A DNA stretch of 64,000 bases from contig NZ_JASCXX010000003.1 of NCBI RefSeq assembly GCF_030012215.1, positions 1 to 64,000 on the forward strand, read 5' to 3'. The position numbers were made by a program, and so were the translations under genes. The notes under the pieces were generated by a model that searched no databases, had not been told where the DNA came from, and saw nothing but the letters and a program-made list of their open reading frames with translations. Below are positions 1 to 8,200 of the stretch, in pieces (within the stretch, counting starts at the first letter, position 1; the number at the start of each line of letters is the position of its first letter). Source of the DNA: Anaerobaca lacustris (GTDB lineage Bacteria > Planctomycetota > Phycisphaerae > Sedimentisphaerales > Anaerobacaceae).

Positions 1-78
1 ACCTATTTAGTAATGGGGGGGACAGCCACCCATTTCCGTGCGCTATGATAGGAAAAACCAGGGACAGTCACCTATTTC
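1..78. repeat. Short dispersed repeat, GGGACAGYCACCYATTTC type
   Basis: Two near-identical 18-base units lie at 19-36 and 61-78 (consensus GGGACAGYCACCYATTTC), and the window opens with ACCTATTT, which looks like the tail of a third unit cut by the window edge. The units are 42 bases apart in the same orientation. Such units resemble the short repeats left around REP-type transposases, but no transposase gene is visible here, so that link is an inference. Confidence 0.5.
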
Positions 79-297
79 TCTCCTTCTCACCTCTCGTTTT
101 CCCTGTTCTTCGGGTCCTCGCCCGCATTTCCCGTCGGGCATCAGGCCCGGGAATCGTGTCTCTGGCGCACATTCACAGTGCCGCAAGAGAAGTCTCTACT
201 GATCTGATTGTAGTCCGGCGGGGCGGGAAGGGCAAGAAGAAAGATGGCCGGGGCGGCTCTTCTTTTCGCGTGAAGCGAGGGGTCGGAGGCCGCAGTT

Positions 298-367
298 CGT
301 ATCTCGCGTCTCGTATCTCGCGTCTCGTATCTCGTGTCTCGTATCTCGTATTTGGTATCTCGTGTGT
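298..367. repeat. Tandem heptamer array (ten units of CGTATCT type)
   Basis: Ten 7-base units run head to tail without interruption: CGTATCT alternates with CGCGTCT or CGTGTCT, decaying at the right end to CGTATTT, GGTATCT and CGTGTGT. Three further units (CGTATCT twice, then CGTCCCT) are at 517-537. The regular period of 7 and the absence of unique spacers exclude a CRISPR. Function is unknown; slipped-strand expansion is the simplest origin. Confidence 0.85.
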
Positions 368-538
368 GGTGCCTCCGGCCTATGGCCTCCAGCCTGCATC
401 TCCTGGCGTTCTCCGCGCACACCCTCCCTGCACCCCGCCGTGTACGCGTATGAGAAGGCGAATCCCGGCGGGGGAATGTGGATGGGAAAATGAAAAAAAA
501 GCGGGAGGCCGTGGTTCGTATCTCGTATCTCGTCCCTG

Positions 539-583
539 CGGTCTACAGCCTCCGGCCTGCGGCCTATCGCCCGATTTCGTCGG
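539..583. repeat. Dispersed repeat, copy A (remnant of HNH gene 3' end)
   Basis: Bases 539-569 are identical to 1260-1290, and similarity continues for about 14 further bases with two or three mismatches. Copy B at 1260-1304 contains the stop codon and last codons of the HNH-AP2 gene (ending PDEIER). Read on the minus strand, copy A encodes PDEIGR followed by the same stop, so it looks like the left-over 3' end of another copy of that gene. A degenerate relative of the GC-rich core lies near 371-397. Confidence 0.65.
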
Positions 584-617
584 GTCGGGGGTGGTTTCGA
601 GGAGCCGGCCGTTGGGG

Positions 618-1073
618 TTATTGGGGGTTGTCCTTTTGCCGGCGGTGGGCTTCGAGCTGCTCTTTGGTGTAGACGTAGATGGTGATTTCTTTCCGGGAGG
701 TTTCCTCGCCTTCGAGAATGACGGTGACGGGGTGCCTGCCGACGTGGCGGGGTTTGGGTTGCCAGAAGATGTAATCGCAGCCGTCGTGTCTTCGCAGTTT
801 CAGGCCGGAAGGGAGGGGTTTCTTCAGGCGGACGCTGGACTTGGTCGGGTGGTCGATTTGGATCATGTAGATGTCGTCGGTCGCTTTACGGTTGGACCGG
901 TCGTTGATTTCCAGGAAGACTTTGCCCTCGTCATCGGGCTGGGCTCCCATCGCGACCAGGGCCAAGGCGCTGTCTTTGGCGCCGAGCAGGGAGGGCAGGG
1001 AGATGCTCAGCAGGACGACGATGATGGACATGACGACCAGCAGTTCCAGGAGGCTGAAGCCCGTTCGTTTCAT
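618..1073 (-). CDS. Type II secretion-type pseudopilin (prepilin N-terminal methylation domain)
   Basis: A 151-residue protein that begins MKRTGFSLLELLVV, the class III prepilin signal: short basic leader, cleavage after Gly5, Phe at mature position 1, Glu at +5, then a hydrophobic helix to about residue 30. After processing by prepilin peptidase it would be held in the inner membrane and assembled into a pseudopilus. The C-terminal 120 residues are a small beta-rich domain without a family I can name; a segment around residues 85-130 resembles an Ig-like fold. An AAGGGG ribosome binding site precedes the ATG. It stands alone, with no gsp genes nearby, as planctomycete pseudopilins often do. 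It could equally be a secreted-surface minor pilin of unknown role. Confidence 0.8.
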   Translation of the reverse strand: MKRTGFSLLELLVVMSIIVVLLSISLPSLLGAKDSALALVAMGAQPDDEGKVFLEINDRSNRKATDDIYMIQIDHPTKSSVRLKKPLPSGLKLRRHDGCDYIFWQPKPRHVGRHPVTVILEGEETSRKEITIYVYTKEQLEAHRRQKDNPQ

Positions 1074-1259
1074 GTGCTGTCCCCTTCAACGGTGATGGGC
1101 CTCTTGCGTCGTGCCGGCCTCCGGGAGCCGGAGAGGCTCTGTCGGAGAAGTCACACATCAGAGGTCCGCCGCGTCTATTCTATCCTCAGGGGCAGCGGAT
1201 GGCAAGGAAATCCCGGGAGAAAGGGCCGGCCGGAGGCGGCAGGTGGGGGCGGGCACCTA

Positions 1260-1304
1260 CGGTCTACAGCCTCCGGCCTGCGGCCTATCGCTCGATCTCG
1301 TCGG
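1260..1304. repeat. Dispersed repeat, copy B (overlaps HNH gene end)
   Basis: Second copy of the repeat at 539-583; 1260-1290 is a perfect 31-base match. It spans the stop codon (1285-1287) and the last codons of the HNH-AP2 gene plus a GC-rich tail downstream of it, so gene end and tail have been copied as one unit. Confidence 0.7.
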
Positions 1305-2010
1305 GGAAGTTGAGGTAGGCGAATTCGCCGGCGAGTTCGTAGGCCTTGCGGTCGCGGGCTTTGGCGGCCTCGACCTCGTCTTCGAAGAGGCCGACGTAGA
1401 TCGTCTCGCCGTTGTAGCCGACCAGGGCCATCCACTTGTCGCCCTGGGGGCTGACGCCGCGATATTGCGAGCGGCCCGCGTGCCAGTAGCGGTTCTGGAG
1501 GTTCTGCAGGCGGGTGCAGTTGCGCATGTTGGCTTCGCGGTTGTCCAGTCCGTTGCGGTTGATGTGATCGACGACCATGCCGGGCGGGGTCTTCATGATC
1601 TCGCGGTGCATGAAGATCTTGCGGCCCCCGCAGCCCCGGACGGCGTACTGAGCCTTGCCTTGGCCCGTGCTGTGGACGGACCACTTATGGCGGCTGAGCC
1701 AGTCGTAGTTCCTGGCGTCGACGAGGGCGTACAGGCCGCGGGTCAGCGGGATGTATCGCACGTCGTCGCCGGGCGGCTGCGGCGGCTCGGCGGCGGGGCG
1801 GGGTTTCGGGCGGAAGTTGCGGCAGGGCCCGCCGACCGGGATTTCGCGCCACTGGCCCGGCGTGTCCGGGTGATTGGCGCACATCCCGAGCACCGGGAGC
1901 CCCGAAACGATCGTCCGCAGCCACAGGCCGCCGTCCCACCGGCAGAACACGCAATCGTGGCAGGTCAGCGGCCGCCGGACCGCCACGGCCAACTCGGCTT
2001 TCGTCGTCAT
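1285..2010 (-). CDS. HNH endonuclease with AP2 DNA-binding domain
   Basis: A 241-residue protein. Residues 15-70 carry a Cys cluster (CHDCVFC, then two further Cys) that looks like a metal site. Residues 95-165 are an HNH_3-type nuclease core, with MHREIM and VVDHINRNGLDNR supplying the His and Asn residues. Residues 180-235 (YRGVS to YVGLFEDEVEAA) are an AP2/ERF-like DNA-binding fold. This HNH-AP2 order is typical of free-standing homing-type nucleases in phages and bacteria. The start at 2010 is chosen for GGAGGG seven bases upstream; in-frame ATGs at 2025 and 2034 lack a site. Copies of its 3' end at 539-583 and 2161-2200 suggest mobility. Its target is unknown. Confidence 0.8.
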   Translation of the reverse strand: MTTKAELAVAVRRPLTCHDCVFCRWDGGLWLRTIVSGLPVLGMCANHPDTPGQWREIPVGGPCRNFRPKPRPAAEPPQPPGDDVRYIPLTRGLYALVDARNYDWLSRHKWSVHSTGQGKAQYAVRGCGGRKIFMHREIMKTPPGMVVDHINRNGLDNREANMRNCTRLQNLQNRYWHAGRSQYRGVSPQGDKWMALVGYNGETIYVGLFEDEVEAAKARDRKAYELAGEFAYLNFPDEIER

Positions 2011-2160
2011 CGGTCTACCCTCCATATTCAGCATATACCCGTTAACGATTTGAAGTGTGTTGTATGAATATCATACGGACATGCCTGTTGTCGTCAAGGA
2101 AAAGTTTCGCCGACGAGGTGGTTTTTTTGCGGCGGCACGGGACAAGAGCCCATCCTGTGC

Positions 2161-2200
2161 AGACTGTCGGTCGATTTCGTCGGGGACGTTGAGAGCGCAC
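2161..2200 (-). pseudogene. Remnant of an HNH-AP2 gene 3' end
   Basis: Read on the minus strand this short stretch encodes ALNVPDEID, closely matching the final residues YLNFPDEIER of the HNH-AP2 gene at 1285-2010. No open frame extends upstream. It is best explained as the decayed end of another copy. The rest of the 2011-2257 gap shows no gene. Confidence 0.45.
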
Positions 2201-2257
2201 TTCGGCCGGTTCGCACCGGGAACGGCGAGAGGATCGTTCGCCGTCGCGATCCGGTTT

Positions 2258-4231
2258 TCAGACGGAGCCTAATCTCGCGAGGATCTTCCGGACGTCGTAG
2301 ACACAGCCGGCCCAGGAGCCGCCGCTGACGTTCTGGAGCGCGGCCCAGAGGCGGGTGTCGTCGGGAAGATGGTCGGCCGGTTTGAGGTCCGGATGCGGAG
2401 GCCGGGCTTGCAGCACGTCTGCGGCCTGCTGCGGTGTGTAGCGTTCGTTCCCCTCGCCGACAAACTCGATGCGGCCGGTCAGGTTCCTGCGGTCGATCGT
2501 CATCTCGATCACGTCTCCATCCCGCAGTTTCCCGATGGGCCCTCCCGCGAGCGCTTCGGGCCCGACGTGGCCGACGCAGGCGCCGGTGGAGACGCCGGAG
2601 AAACGGGCGTCCGTAATCACAGGGACGTGCTTGCCCCAGGGGATGTATTTCAATGCGGACGTGAGCTGATACGTTTCTTCCATTCCGGTGCCGATCGGGC
2701 CGCAGCCGATCAGGACGATGATGTCCCCCGGTTGAATCGGCCGATCGCTCTGGCCCTTGATCGCCTCGATGGCGTCCTTTTCCGAGACGAACACTCTCGC
2801 CCGGGACGTGTGCCTGTACACCTGATCTTCGTCGATCACGCTCGGATCGATCGCCGTGGCTTTGACTACGGCGCCCTGCGGTGCGATATTGCCGGAAGGA
2901 AAGACCATAGTGCTGGTCAATCCGGCCCGGCGGGCCGCATCGGCGTCCATGATGATCTCATCGAAAGCCAGGTTGTCCAGCTCCTTCAGGCGGGCCTTGA
3001 TCGCCTTGCGTCGCGCGCTCTGCTGCCACCAGTCGAGATTCTCGCCGAGGGTCCTTCCGGTGACCGTCATCACGTTCAGATCGAGCAGGCCCATCTGGCG
3101 CAGGTGCAGCATGACTTCCGGGACGCCGCCTGCGGCGAAGACCTGGACGGTGGGGAAATTCCGGGGGCCGTTGGGCAGCGCGTCGACCAGACGCGGGACC
3201 AGTTTGTTGATCCGGGTCCAGTCCTCCAGGGCCGGTGGTGTCAGGCCGGCGGCATGCGCGACAGCCGGGATGTGAAGCAGCATATTGGTGGAACCGCCGA
3301 ACGCGGCGAAGACCAGCATGGCGTTCTCCAGCGACGCCTGTGTCACGATGTCTCGCATGGGAATCTTCCGTGCGGCAAGATTCACCAAGGCCAGTGCGGA
3401 TCGACGCGCCATATCGACCCAGACGGCTTCCCCGGAGGGCGACAAGGCGCTGTGGGGAAGGGCCATGCCGAAGGCCTCGGCCACGACCTGGGAGGATGCG
3501 GCCGTGCCGAGGAAGTGACAGCCGCCGCCCGCAGAGCCGCAGCTCCCGCATCCCATCCGGGCGGCATAGTCCCGGTCGATCAACTGATGTGCGAACCGGG
3601 CTCCGAGCGACTGGATCTGGGCGGTGTCTTCGGCGTCTTTGGTTGGCAGCATGGCGCCGCCGGGCACGATGATCCCGGGCAGGTTCCCGCTGCCCGCCAG
3701 GGCCATCATCATCGCGGGAAGACCTTTGTCACAGGTGGCCACGCCCATCACCCCTTTGCGGCGCGGCAGGGAACGGATGAGCCGGCGCATCACCTGGGCG
3801 GCGTCGTTGCGATAGGGCAGGCTGTCGTACATGCCTTCGGTCCCCTGCGTGCGTCCGTCGCACGGATCGCTGCAGAAGCCGGCAAAGGGAAGCACGCCCT
3901 GTTGCTTCAGGGTCGTCGCGGCCTCTTTGACCAGCAGGCCGATCTCCCAATGCCCCGAGTGGTATCCCAGGGCGATGGGCCGTCCGTCGTCCGCGCGCAA
4001 TCCACCCAGGGTACTGAGGATCAGATACTGATCGAGATTCGTATCCTCGGGCCTCCATCCCATGCCTGCGTCCTGGGTCATGCCGAACAGGTCGCCGCTG
4101 GGTGCGTGTCGCAGGATCTCATCGGTCAGCGGAAGCTCCCCTTGCGGGCCTTGCCCATGCGTGCGCATCGAGGATATGGTTTCGTCGCCTCCGACAATCG
4201 CCTCGAAGGTTGGACCGTTGCCGTCAGCCAT
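2258..4231 (-). CDS. yjhG: D-xylonate dehydratase, YjhG/YagF type (IlvD/Edd family)
   Basis: A 657-residue member of the IlvD/Edd dehydratase family, the same length as E. coli YjhG/YagF and longer than IlvD. These Fe-S enzymes remove water from aldonates; here D-xylonate would become 2-keto-3-deoxy-D-xylonate in the cytoplasm. Cluster-ligand Cys motifs are visible: GFCSDPCDGRTQG near residue 120, ATCDKG near 165 and MGCGSCGSAGGGC near 230. The C-terminal swivelling domain holds ITDARFSGVSTGACVGHVGPEA-like sequence near 560. A ribosome binding site AGGAAG precedes the ATG. It is the last gene of a tight run with the aldehyde dehydrogenase (24-base gap), FAH protein and GntP permease, which together make a Weimberg module. 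L-arabonate as substrate cannot be excluded. Confidence 0.92.
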   Translation of the reverse strand: MADGNGPTFEAIVGGDETISSMRTHGQGPQGELPLTDEILRHAPSGDLFGMTQDAGMGWRPEDTNLDQYLILSTLGGLRADDGRPIALGYHSGHWEIGLLVKEAATTLKQQGVLPFAGFCSDPCDGRTQGTEGMYDSLPYRNDAAQVMRRLIRSLPRRKGVMGVATCDKGLPAMMMALAGSGNLPGIIVPGGAMLPTKDAEDTAQIQSLGARFAHQLIDRDYAARMGCGSCGSAGGGCHFLGTAASSQVVAEAFGMALPHSALSPSGEAVWVDMARRSALALVNLAARKIPMRDIVTQASLENAMLVFAAFGGSTNMLLHIPAVAHAAGLTPPALEDWTRINKLVPRLVDALPNGPRNFPTVQVFAAGGVPEVMLHLRQMGLLDLNVMTVTGRTLGENLDWWQQSARRKAIKARLKELDNLAFDEIIMDADAARRAGLTSTMVFPSGNIAPQGAVVKATAIDPSVIDEDQVYRHTSRARVFVSEKDAIEAIKGQSDRPIQPGDIIVLIGCGPIGTGMEETYQLTSALKYIPWGKHVPVITDARFSGVSTGACVGHVGPEALAGGPIGKLRDGDVIEMTIDRRNLTGRIEFVGEGNERYTPQQAADVLQARPPHPDLKPADHLPDDTRLWAALQNVSGGSWAGCVYDVRKILARLGSV

Positions 4232-4255
4232 TGGGCACTTCCTGATTGTGGAGGA

Positions 4256-5839
4256 TCAGAGGTTCTTTTGCGTCCATTTGCCATCGACCAGACGCCACAT
4301 GGAGCCGGTCGGATTCTTGTCCTGAAGCTCCACAGGCAGCCGAGGCGGACGGACGTTGTCATAACAGTAAAGGGCGGCGAAGCGGAGCATCGAGGCCGGC
4401 AATCCCACGGCGGTAAATCCTGGATGTCCCGTGGCCGGGTACGGGCCGCCGTGATTCATGGAGGGAACGACCGCCACGCCGGTCGGCGCCTTGTCGTTCA
4501 GCAGTCTGCCGACCTTGGGGCGAAGCTCGGGTTCGAGAATCGCATACTCACGATCGTCCTGCCCCTGGGTGTGCGAATAGACGCATCCGGTCAGGTTGCC
4601 TTCCAGCACGGAGGCCACCTCTTTCATCTGCCCGATATCGTCGGCCACCACAATCAGACTGGCCGTTCCGAACGCCTCGGTCTGAAGCGCCTCAGGATGG
4701 CCGATGAACGTCTTGCCGTCCACGCGCATCAGGGTGTTGGCGAACCGATAGCCGTCGTCTTCGACTATCTGCCCGCCCACGACCAATGCCGCCCCGGCGG
4801 CCTTGAGGATTTCGACGGCCTCCAGGATGCCATCCGGCGCCTTGGGCGAGAGCAGAACGCCCGGCCGATTGCCGGCGAAGGCCTCGGCCAGCGTTCCGAT
4901 GAATCGTTCGGTCCGCTCGCCTTTTTGCAGGACCATCAATCCCGGATTCGTACAGAACTGGCCGGCGCCCAAGGCGCAGGACCCGAACAGCTCGGCCGCG
5001 ATGTCATCCGAGCGTTCCTCCAAGGCCCCGGGCAGGATGAAGATCGGATTCACACTCGACATCTCGAGATAGACCGGTTTGCCGGCCTGGTCCGCGGCGG
5101 CTTTGAGTCGCAAGCCGGCGGACTTGCTGCCGGTGAAGGCCGAAGCGCCGATCTCCGGATGCGAAACCAGTTGCAGTCCGAGTTCGGCAGGCGTGCGGTA
5201 GATCATCTGCACCGTCGCGGGGGGGAGCCCTGTTTCAGTGACGGCTTCGAAGGCCAGGCGAGCGAAGGCCAGGGTCGTTCCGGGATGGCCGGTATTGGCC
5301 TTGGCGATCGCGGGGTTGCCGGCCGCGATGGCAGCGACGAAGTCACCGCCGGCGATCGAGTTGAATGCGAACGGGAAGTTGTTCGGCCCGAACACGGAAA
5401 CCGGACCATCGAGCGGGCCCATCATGCTGCGGATATTCGCCGAAGTGTCGATGGTGGCGTGGCACCAGCTCAACTCGCGCGCCGCCCGGGCGGCTTTGCG
5501 CATCTGGTCCGTGGTGCGAGGAAGCTCTCCGTTTCTGAGTCTCGGTTCCTTGGGCAGACCGGTTTCAAGGTTGGCGATCTCCACCAACTCGTCCGTATGG
5601 GCCTCGATCTTGTCCGCGAACAGGTCCAGGAACCGGGCGAACCTCTCCCGAGGGGCCTTTCTCAGTTCAATGGCAGCCTGCTTGCCGGCCGCGATCGCTT
5701 CGTGTACATCGTCCGGGCCGCAGACGGGATACACCTGGGGAAGGACCTGTTTGTTCGCGGGATTCACTGCACGGAAATGCCCGGCCGGGTCTTTGGGGTC
5801 CCGCCACCGGCCTGCAATGAGTACGTTCTGGTAATCCAT
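4256..5839 (-). CDS. 2-oxoglutarate semialdehyde dehydrogenase (2,5-dioxovalerate dehydrogenase)
   Basis: A 527-residue aldehyde dehydrogenase of the NADP-dependent KGSADH III group (EC 1.2.1.26 expected). It oxidises 2-oxoglutarate semialdehyde to 2-oxoglutarate, the last step of the Weimberg route. Visible features are the nucleotide-binding FGPNNFPFAFN segment near residue 150, TGSKSAG near 235, the general-base Glu in YLEMSSVNP near 265, and the catalytic Cys296 in GAGQFCTNPG. AGGAG lies six bases before the ATG. It sits 18 bases downstream of the FAH-family dehydratase and 24 bases upstream of the xylonate dehydratase, so the three are surely co-transcribed. The neighbours decide the substrate; on sequence alone other short acid semialdehydes remain possible. 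Confidence 0.9.
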   Translation of the reverse strand: MDYQNVLIAGRWRDPKDPAGHFRAVNPANKQVLPQVYPVCGPDDVHEAIAAGKQAAIELRKAPRERFARFLDLFADKIEAHTDELVEIANLETGLPKEPRLRNGELPRTTDQMRKAARAARELSWCHATIDTSANIRSMMGPLDGPVSVFGPNNFPFAFNSIAGGDFVAAIAAGNPAIAKANTGHPGTTLAFARLAFEAVTETGLPPATVQMIYRTPAELGLQLVSHPEIGASAFTGSKSAGLRLKAAADQAGKPVYLEMSSVNPIFILPGALEERSDDIAAELFGSCALGAGQFCTNPGLMVLQKGERTERFIGTLAEAFAGNRPGVLLSPKAPDGILEAVEILKAAGAALVVGGQIVEDDGYRFANTLMRVDGKTFIGHPEALQTEAFGTASLIVVADDIGQMKEVASVLEGNLTGCVYSHTQGQDDREYAILEPELRPKVGRLLNDKAPTGVAVVPSMNHGGPYPATGHPGFTAVGLPASMLRFAALYCYDNVRPPRLPVELQDKNPTGSMWRLVDGKWTQKNL

Positions 5840-5857
5840 GTTCTTCTCCTGAGCGTG

Positions 5858-6673
5858 CTATGATTCGACCCGGTTTTCGAGAACCAGGGTGTCGATGGTA
5901 ATGGTGACCTTGTCGCCGACGGACAGCGAAAACTCCTTCTCCGGAACGATCCCCGTGCCCGTCATGAGAAACGCGCCGAAGGGAAAGCTCATCTCCAGGG
6001 TCAGGTAAGAGGCCAGCTCTTCGAACGGCCGTTTGATCTGCGAGGTATTCGTATCGCCCTTGAAGATGACTTCGTCGTTTCGTTCGATCACCAGCTCGAT
6101 GGGGAGGTCCCGCATGCGATCCGCCTGCGTGAGGCAGATTCCCGGGCCGATGGCACAGGACCCGTCATACATTTTGGCCTGGGGCAGATAGAGCGGGTTC
6201 TCGCCTTCGATGTTTCGGGAGGAGACGTCGTTGCCCGCGCAAAACCCGAGGATTTCCGCGTGGCTGTTGACCAGCAGCGTCAACTCCGGCTCCGGCACGT
6301 TCCAGTGACTGTCCCTGCGGATGCGGATGGCCGCCTGGGTGCCTTTGACTCTCCAGCCGATGGCCTTGAAGAACAGTTCCGGTCGCTTCGCCTCGTAGAC
6401 CAGATCGTAGACGTTCTTGACGTCGGTTTCCGCCTCGCGCGCGTCCCGGCTGCGCGAATAGGTGACGCCGCAGGCCCAGACTTCCTGATCGTATTCGATC
6501 GGAGGCAGCACCTGCCCCGCAACCGGCTCGGTCGTCTGCAGGCCGGTCAGATCGGGATGAATCTCCGCCGAACGCATACCACAGAACCGTTTGAAGTCGA
6601 ACTCGGGCGACAGCAGCACTCCGTCCAGCGCCCAGCGTTCGGCATCTCCACATCGATGTTTGGTCAGGACCAT
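5858..6673 (-). CDS. FAH-family protein, likely 2-keto-3-deoxy-xylonate dehydratase
   Basis: A 271-residue protein of the fumarylacetoacetate hydrolase superfamily. Family features are [11 protein letters not shown] near residue 75, and the metal-ligand region PEPELTLL, followed by [31 protein letters not shown] and the C-terminal LMTGTGIVP. Family members in Weimberg operons (XylX type) dehydrate 2-keto-3-deoxy-D-xylonate or the L-arabinonate equivalent to 2-oxoglutarate semialdehyde. Its place between the permease and the semialdehyde dehydrogenase (18-base gap) fits exactly that step. The frame is open to 6718, but the ATG at 6673 has AAGGAG at a good distance and is chosen. Other beta-keto acid hydrolases share the fold, so the exact reaction is inferred from context. 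Confidence 0.87.
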   Translation of the reverse strand: MVLTKHRCGDAERWALDGVLLSPEFDFKRFCGMRSAEIHPDLTGLQTTEPVAGQVLPPIEYDQEVWACGVTYSRSRDAREAETDVKNVYDLVYEAKRPELFFKAIGWRVKGTQAAIRIRRDSHWNVPEPELTLLVNSHAEILGFCAGNDVSSRNIEGENPLYLPQAKMYDGSCAIGPGICLTQADRMRDLPIELVIERNDEVIFKGDTNTSQIKRPFEELASYLTLEMSFPFGAFLMTGTGIVPEKEFSLSVGDKVTITIDTLVLENRVES

Positions 6674-6707
6674 GAATCCTACTCCTTGCGCGGTCATTCG
6701 TCGGTTT

Positions 6708-8045
6708 CTACAGCACAATCAAACCAATAATCCAGATGATTGTACAGGCAAGAACCCCCATGCACGTCGTGCCGGCGGTCATCAGTTTGTATCCGGTCTT
6801 GACATCCATGCCGCTCATCTGCGTGACCACCCAGAAAAAGCTGTCGTTGGCGTGCGAGGCGACCATGGAGCCGGCGCCGATGGCCAGCACGGCCAGCGCA
6901 CGGCCGAGCGGCGAATCCAGTCCCATCGAAGCGAGCATGGGGGCCACGATCGAGGCGGTCGTGATGATGGCCACGGTGGATGATCCCTGGGCCGCGCGAA
7001 TCGCGGCCGCCGCCATGAACGGCAGCCACAATCCCATCGACATCGACGACATGCTCTCGCCGATCGTATCGGCGATGCCCGAATTCTGCAGCACTCTGCC
7101 GAAGGCCCCTCCGGCGCCGGTGATCAGGATGATCATGGCGGCCGCCTGCATCCCTTCGCCGACCCAGCCGGAAGATGAAAGCATGTTTCTGTCGAGCGGT
7201 TTGGGAAGCGTCATGGCAATGCCGATGCCGATCAGCAGGGCGATCAAAGGAGTGCCAACGAAGCTGACGCCCCGATAGAGGCCGTTCTGCCCCAGCGGAT
7301 GGGTGGGATAATCCGCGATGGATTTCAAGACGATCAACACGATGGGGACGAGGATCGGAAGGAAGGCATGAAAGGCCGAGGGAGCCGTCTTCCGTCGGGC
7401 CGTGAATTCCTCTTCCGTCAGTTCCGGGTTGGGATCGATCTGAACGCGCCCCGCCACCTTCACCGCCCAGAACCAGCAGAAGAACAACGTCAAAATGCTC
7501 ACCGGAATCCCAATCAGAAGCACCCAGCCGAGGTCCGCTTCCAGAATGCCGGCCGCCGCGATGGGACCGGGGGTCGGCGGGACCAGGGTATGGGCCACCA
7601 TGAGCCCCAGGGCCAGTGCAATGGCCGTCGTCGCGAGAGACAGCCCCGCACGTTTGGTCAACGTCTTGTTCAAAGGGGCCAGAATCACAAAGCCGGAGTC
7701 CGCAAACACAGGAATCGAGACGATATAACCGATCAACGCCATGGCGGGTGTGACGTTCTTTCGGCCGATGACCTTCAGAATGCGTTCGGCCAGGGCATAG
7801 GCGCCTCCGGACTTGTCCAGAAATGCGCCGATGATGGCCCCTGCAACGATTACGATACCAATCCTCCCGATCGTCTCGCCAAAACCCCGTTCGATGGAAG
7901 AGACCACTTCGCGCAAAGGCATAGGGGAACAGATCCCGAAGAACAGAGCGGCCACGATCAGGGCCAGAAAGGCATGGAGATGGAACCGGGTCGTGGAAAT
8001 CACGATGAAGAGAATACTCAAGAGCAGCAGCACAACGATCAGCAT
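6708..8045 (-). CDS. GntP-family permease (aldonate:H+ symporter)
   Basis: A 445-residue polytopic membrane protein of the gluconate permease family, with about a dozen hydrophobic helices. Family-like stretches include [20 protein letters not shown] near residue 60, the proline-rich [14 protein letters not shown] near 135, and [11 protein letters not shown] near 405. GntP proteins import gluconate and similar sugar acids with protons. Here it precedes the Weimberg enzymes by 34 bases, so D-xylonate or another C5 aldonate is the likely cargo. The start at 8045 is preferred because GGAG precedes it and the protein then begins directly with the first membrane helix; the frame is open to 8159 but that extension is charged and has no site. 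Confidence 0.9.
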   Translation of the reverse strand: MLIVVLLLLSILFIVISTTRFHLHAFLALIVAALFFGICSPMPLREVVSSIERGFGETIGRIGIVIVAGAIIGAFLDKSGGAYALAERILKVIGRKNVTPAMALIGYIVSIPVFADSGFVILAPLNKTLTKRAGLSLATTAIALALGLMVAHTLVPPTPGPIAAAGILEADLGWVLLIGIPVSILTLFFCWFWAVKVAGRVQIDPNPELTEEEFTARRKTAPSAFHAFLPILVPIVLIVLKSIADYPTHPLGQNGLYRGVSFVGTPLIALLIGIGIAMTLPKPLDRNMLSSSGWVGEGMQAAAMIILITGAGGAFGRVLQNSGIADTIGESMSSMSMGLWLPFMAAAAIRAAQGSSTVAIITTASIVAPMLASMGLDSPLGRALAVLAIGAGSMVASHANDSFFWVVTQMSGMDVKTGYKLMTAGTTCMGVLACTIIWIIGLIVL

Positions 8046-8169
8046 GATCGCACTCCGTTGATATAAGAGAACCCGCGTGCCAATCTTGGTCAACACGTGG
8101 ATCGGCGACGGCAACAGGGTGGGGTACTCCTTGGACCATCCCCGCTGTCTGAAACGCATTCGAGCCGAT

Positions 8170-8196
8170 GCAGCATGGGCTCCGAGCCCATCCTGC
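8170..8196. terminator. Hairpin between GH3 gene and permease gene
   Basis: ATGGGCT (8175-8181) pairs with AGCCCAT (8185-8191) over a 3-base loop, extended by GCAG/CTGC outside. No T-run follows on either strand, so it may be an attenuator, mRNA-stabilising or processing hairpin instead of a full terminator. It falls in the 155-base gap between the GH3 stop and the permease start, where stoichiometry of hydrolase and catabolic genes could be set. Confidence 0.45.
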
Positions 8197-8200
8197 GACT

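Larger units (their letters stand above)
79..617. other. Intergenic, repeat-rich, no convincing gene
   Basis: Open frames cross this stretch on both strands but they read through tandem repeats, have no ribosome binding site and no recognisable domain. It holds the heptamer array at 298-367, a shorter run of the same heptamer at 517-537, and a dispersed repeat copy at 539-583. No promoter or RNA gene was recognised. Confidence 0.6.

Noticed and set aside
298-367. Possible CRISPR array
   Set aside because: Units are 7 bases with no spacers, and no cas genes are near.
45-1313. 422-residue plus-strand frame
   Set aside because: It reads across the tandem heptamers and antisense to the pseudopilin; no ribosome site and low-complexity translation.
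2369-5863. 1164-residue plus-strand frame
   Set aside because: Antisense to the xylonate and semialdehyde dehydrogenase genes; long antisense frames are expected from GC-rich third codon positions.
6674-6718. N-terminal extension of the FAH-family protein
   Set aside because: The ATG at 6673 has a strong ribosome site, and the extension has no family match.
8170-8196. Riboswitch upstream of the permease
   Set aside because: Only one simple hairpin is visible; no conserved aptamer core was recognised.
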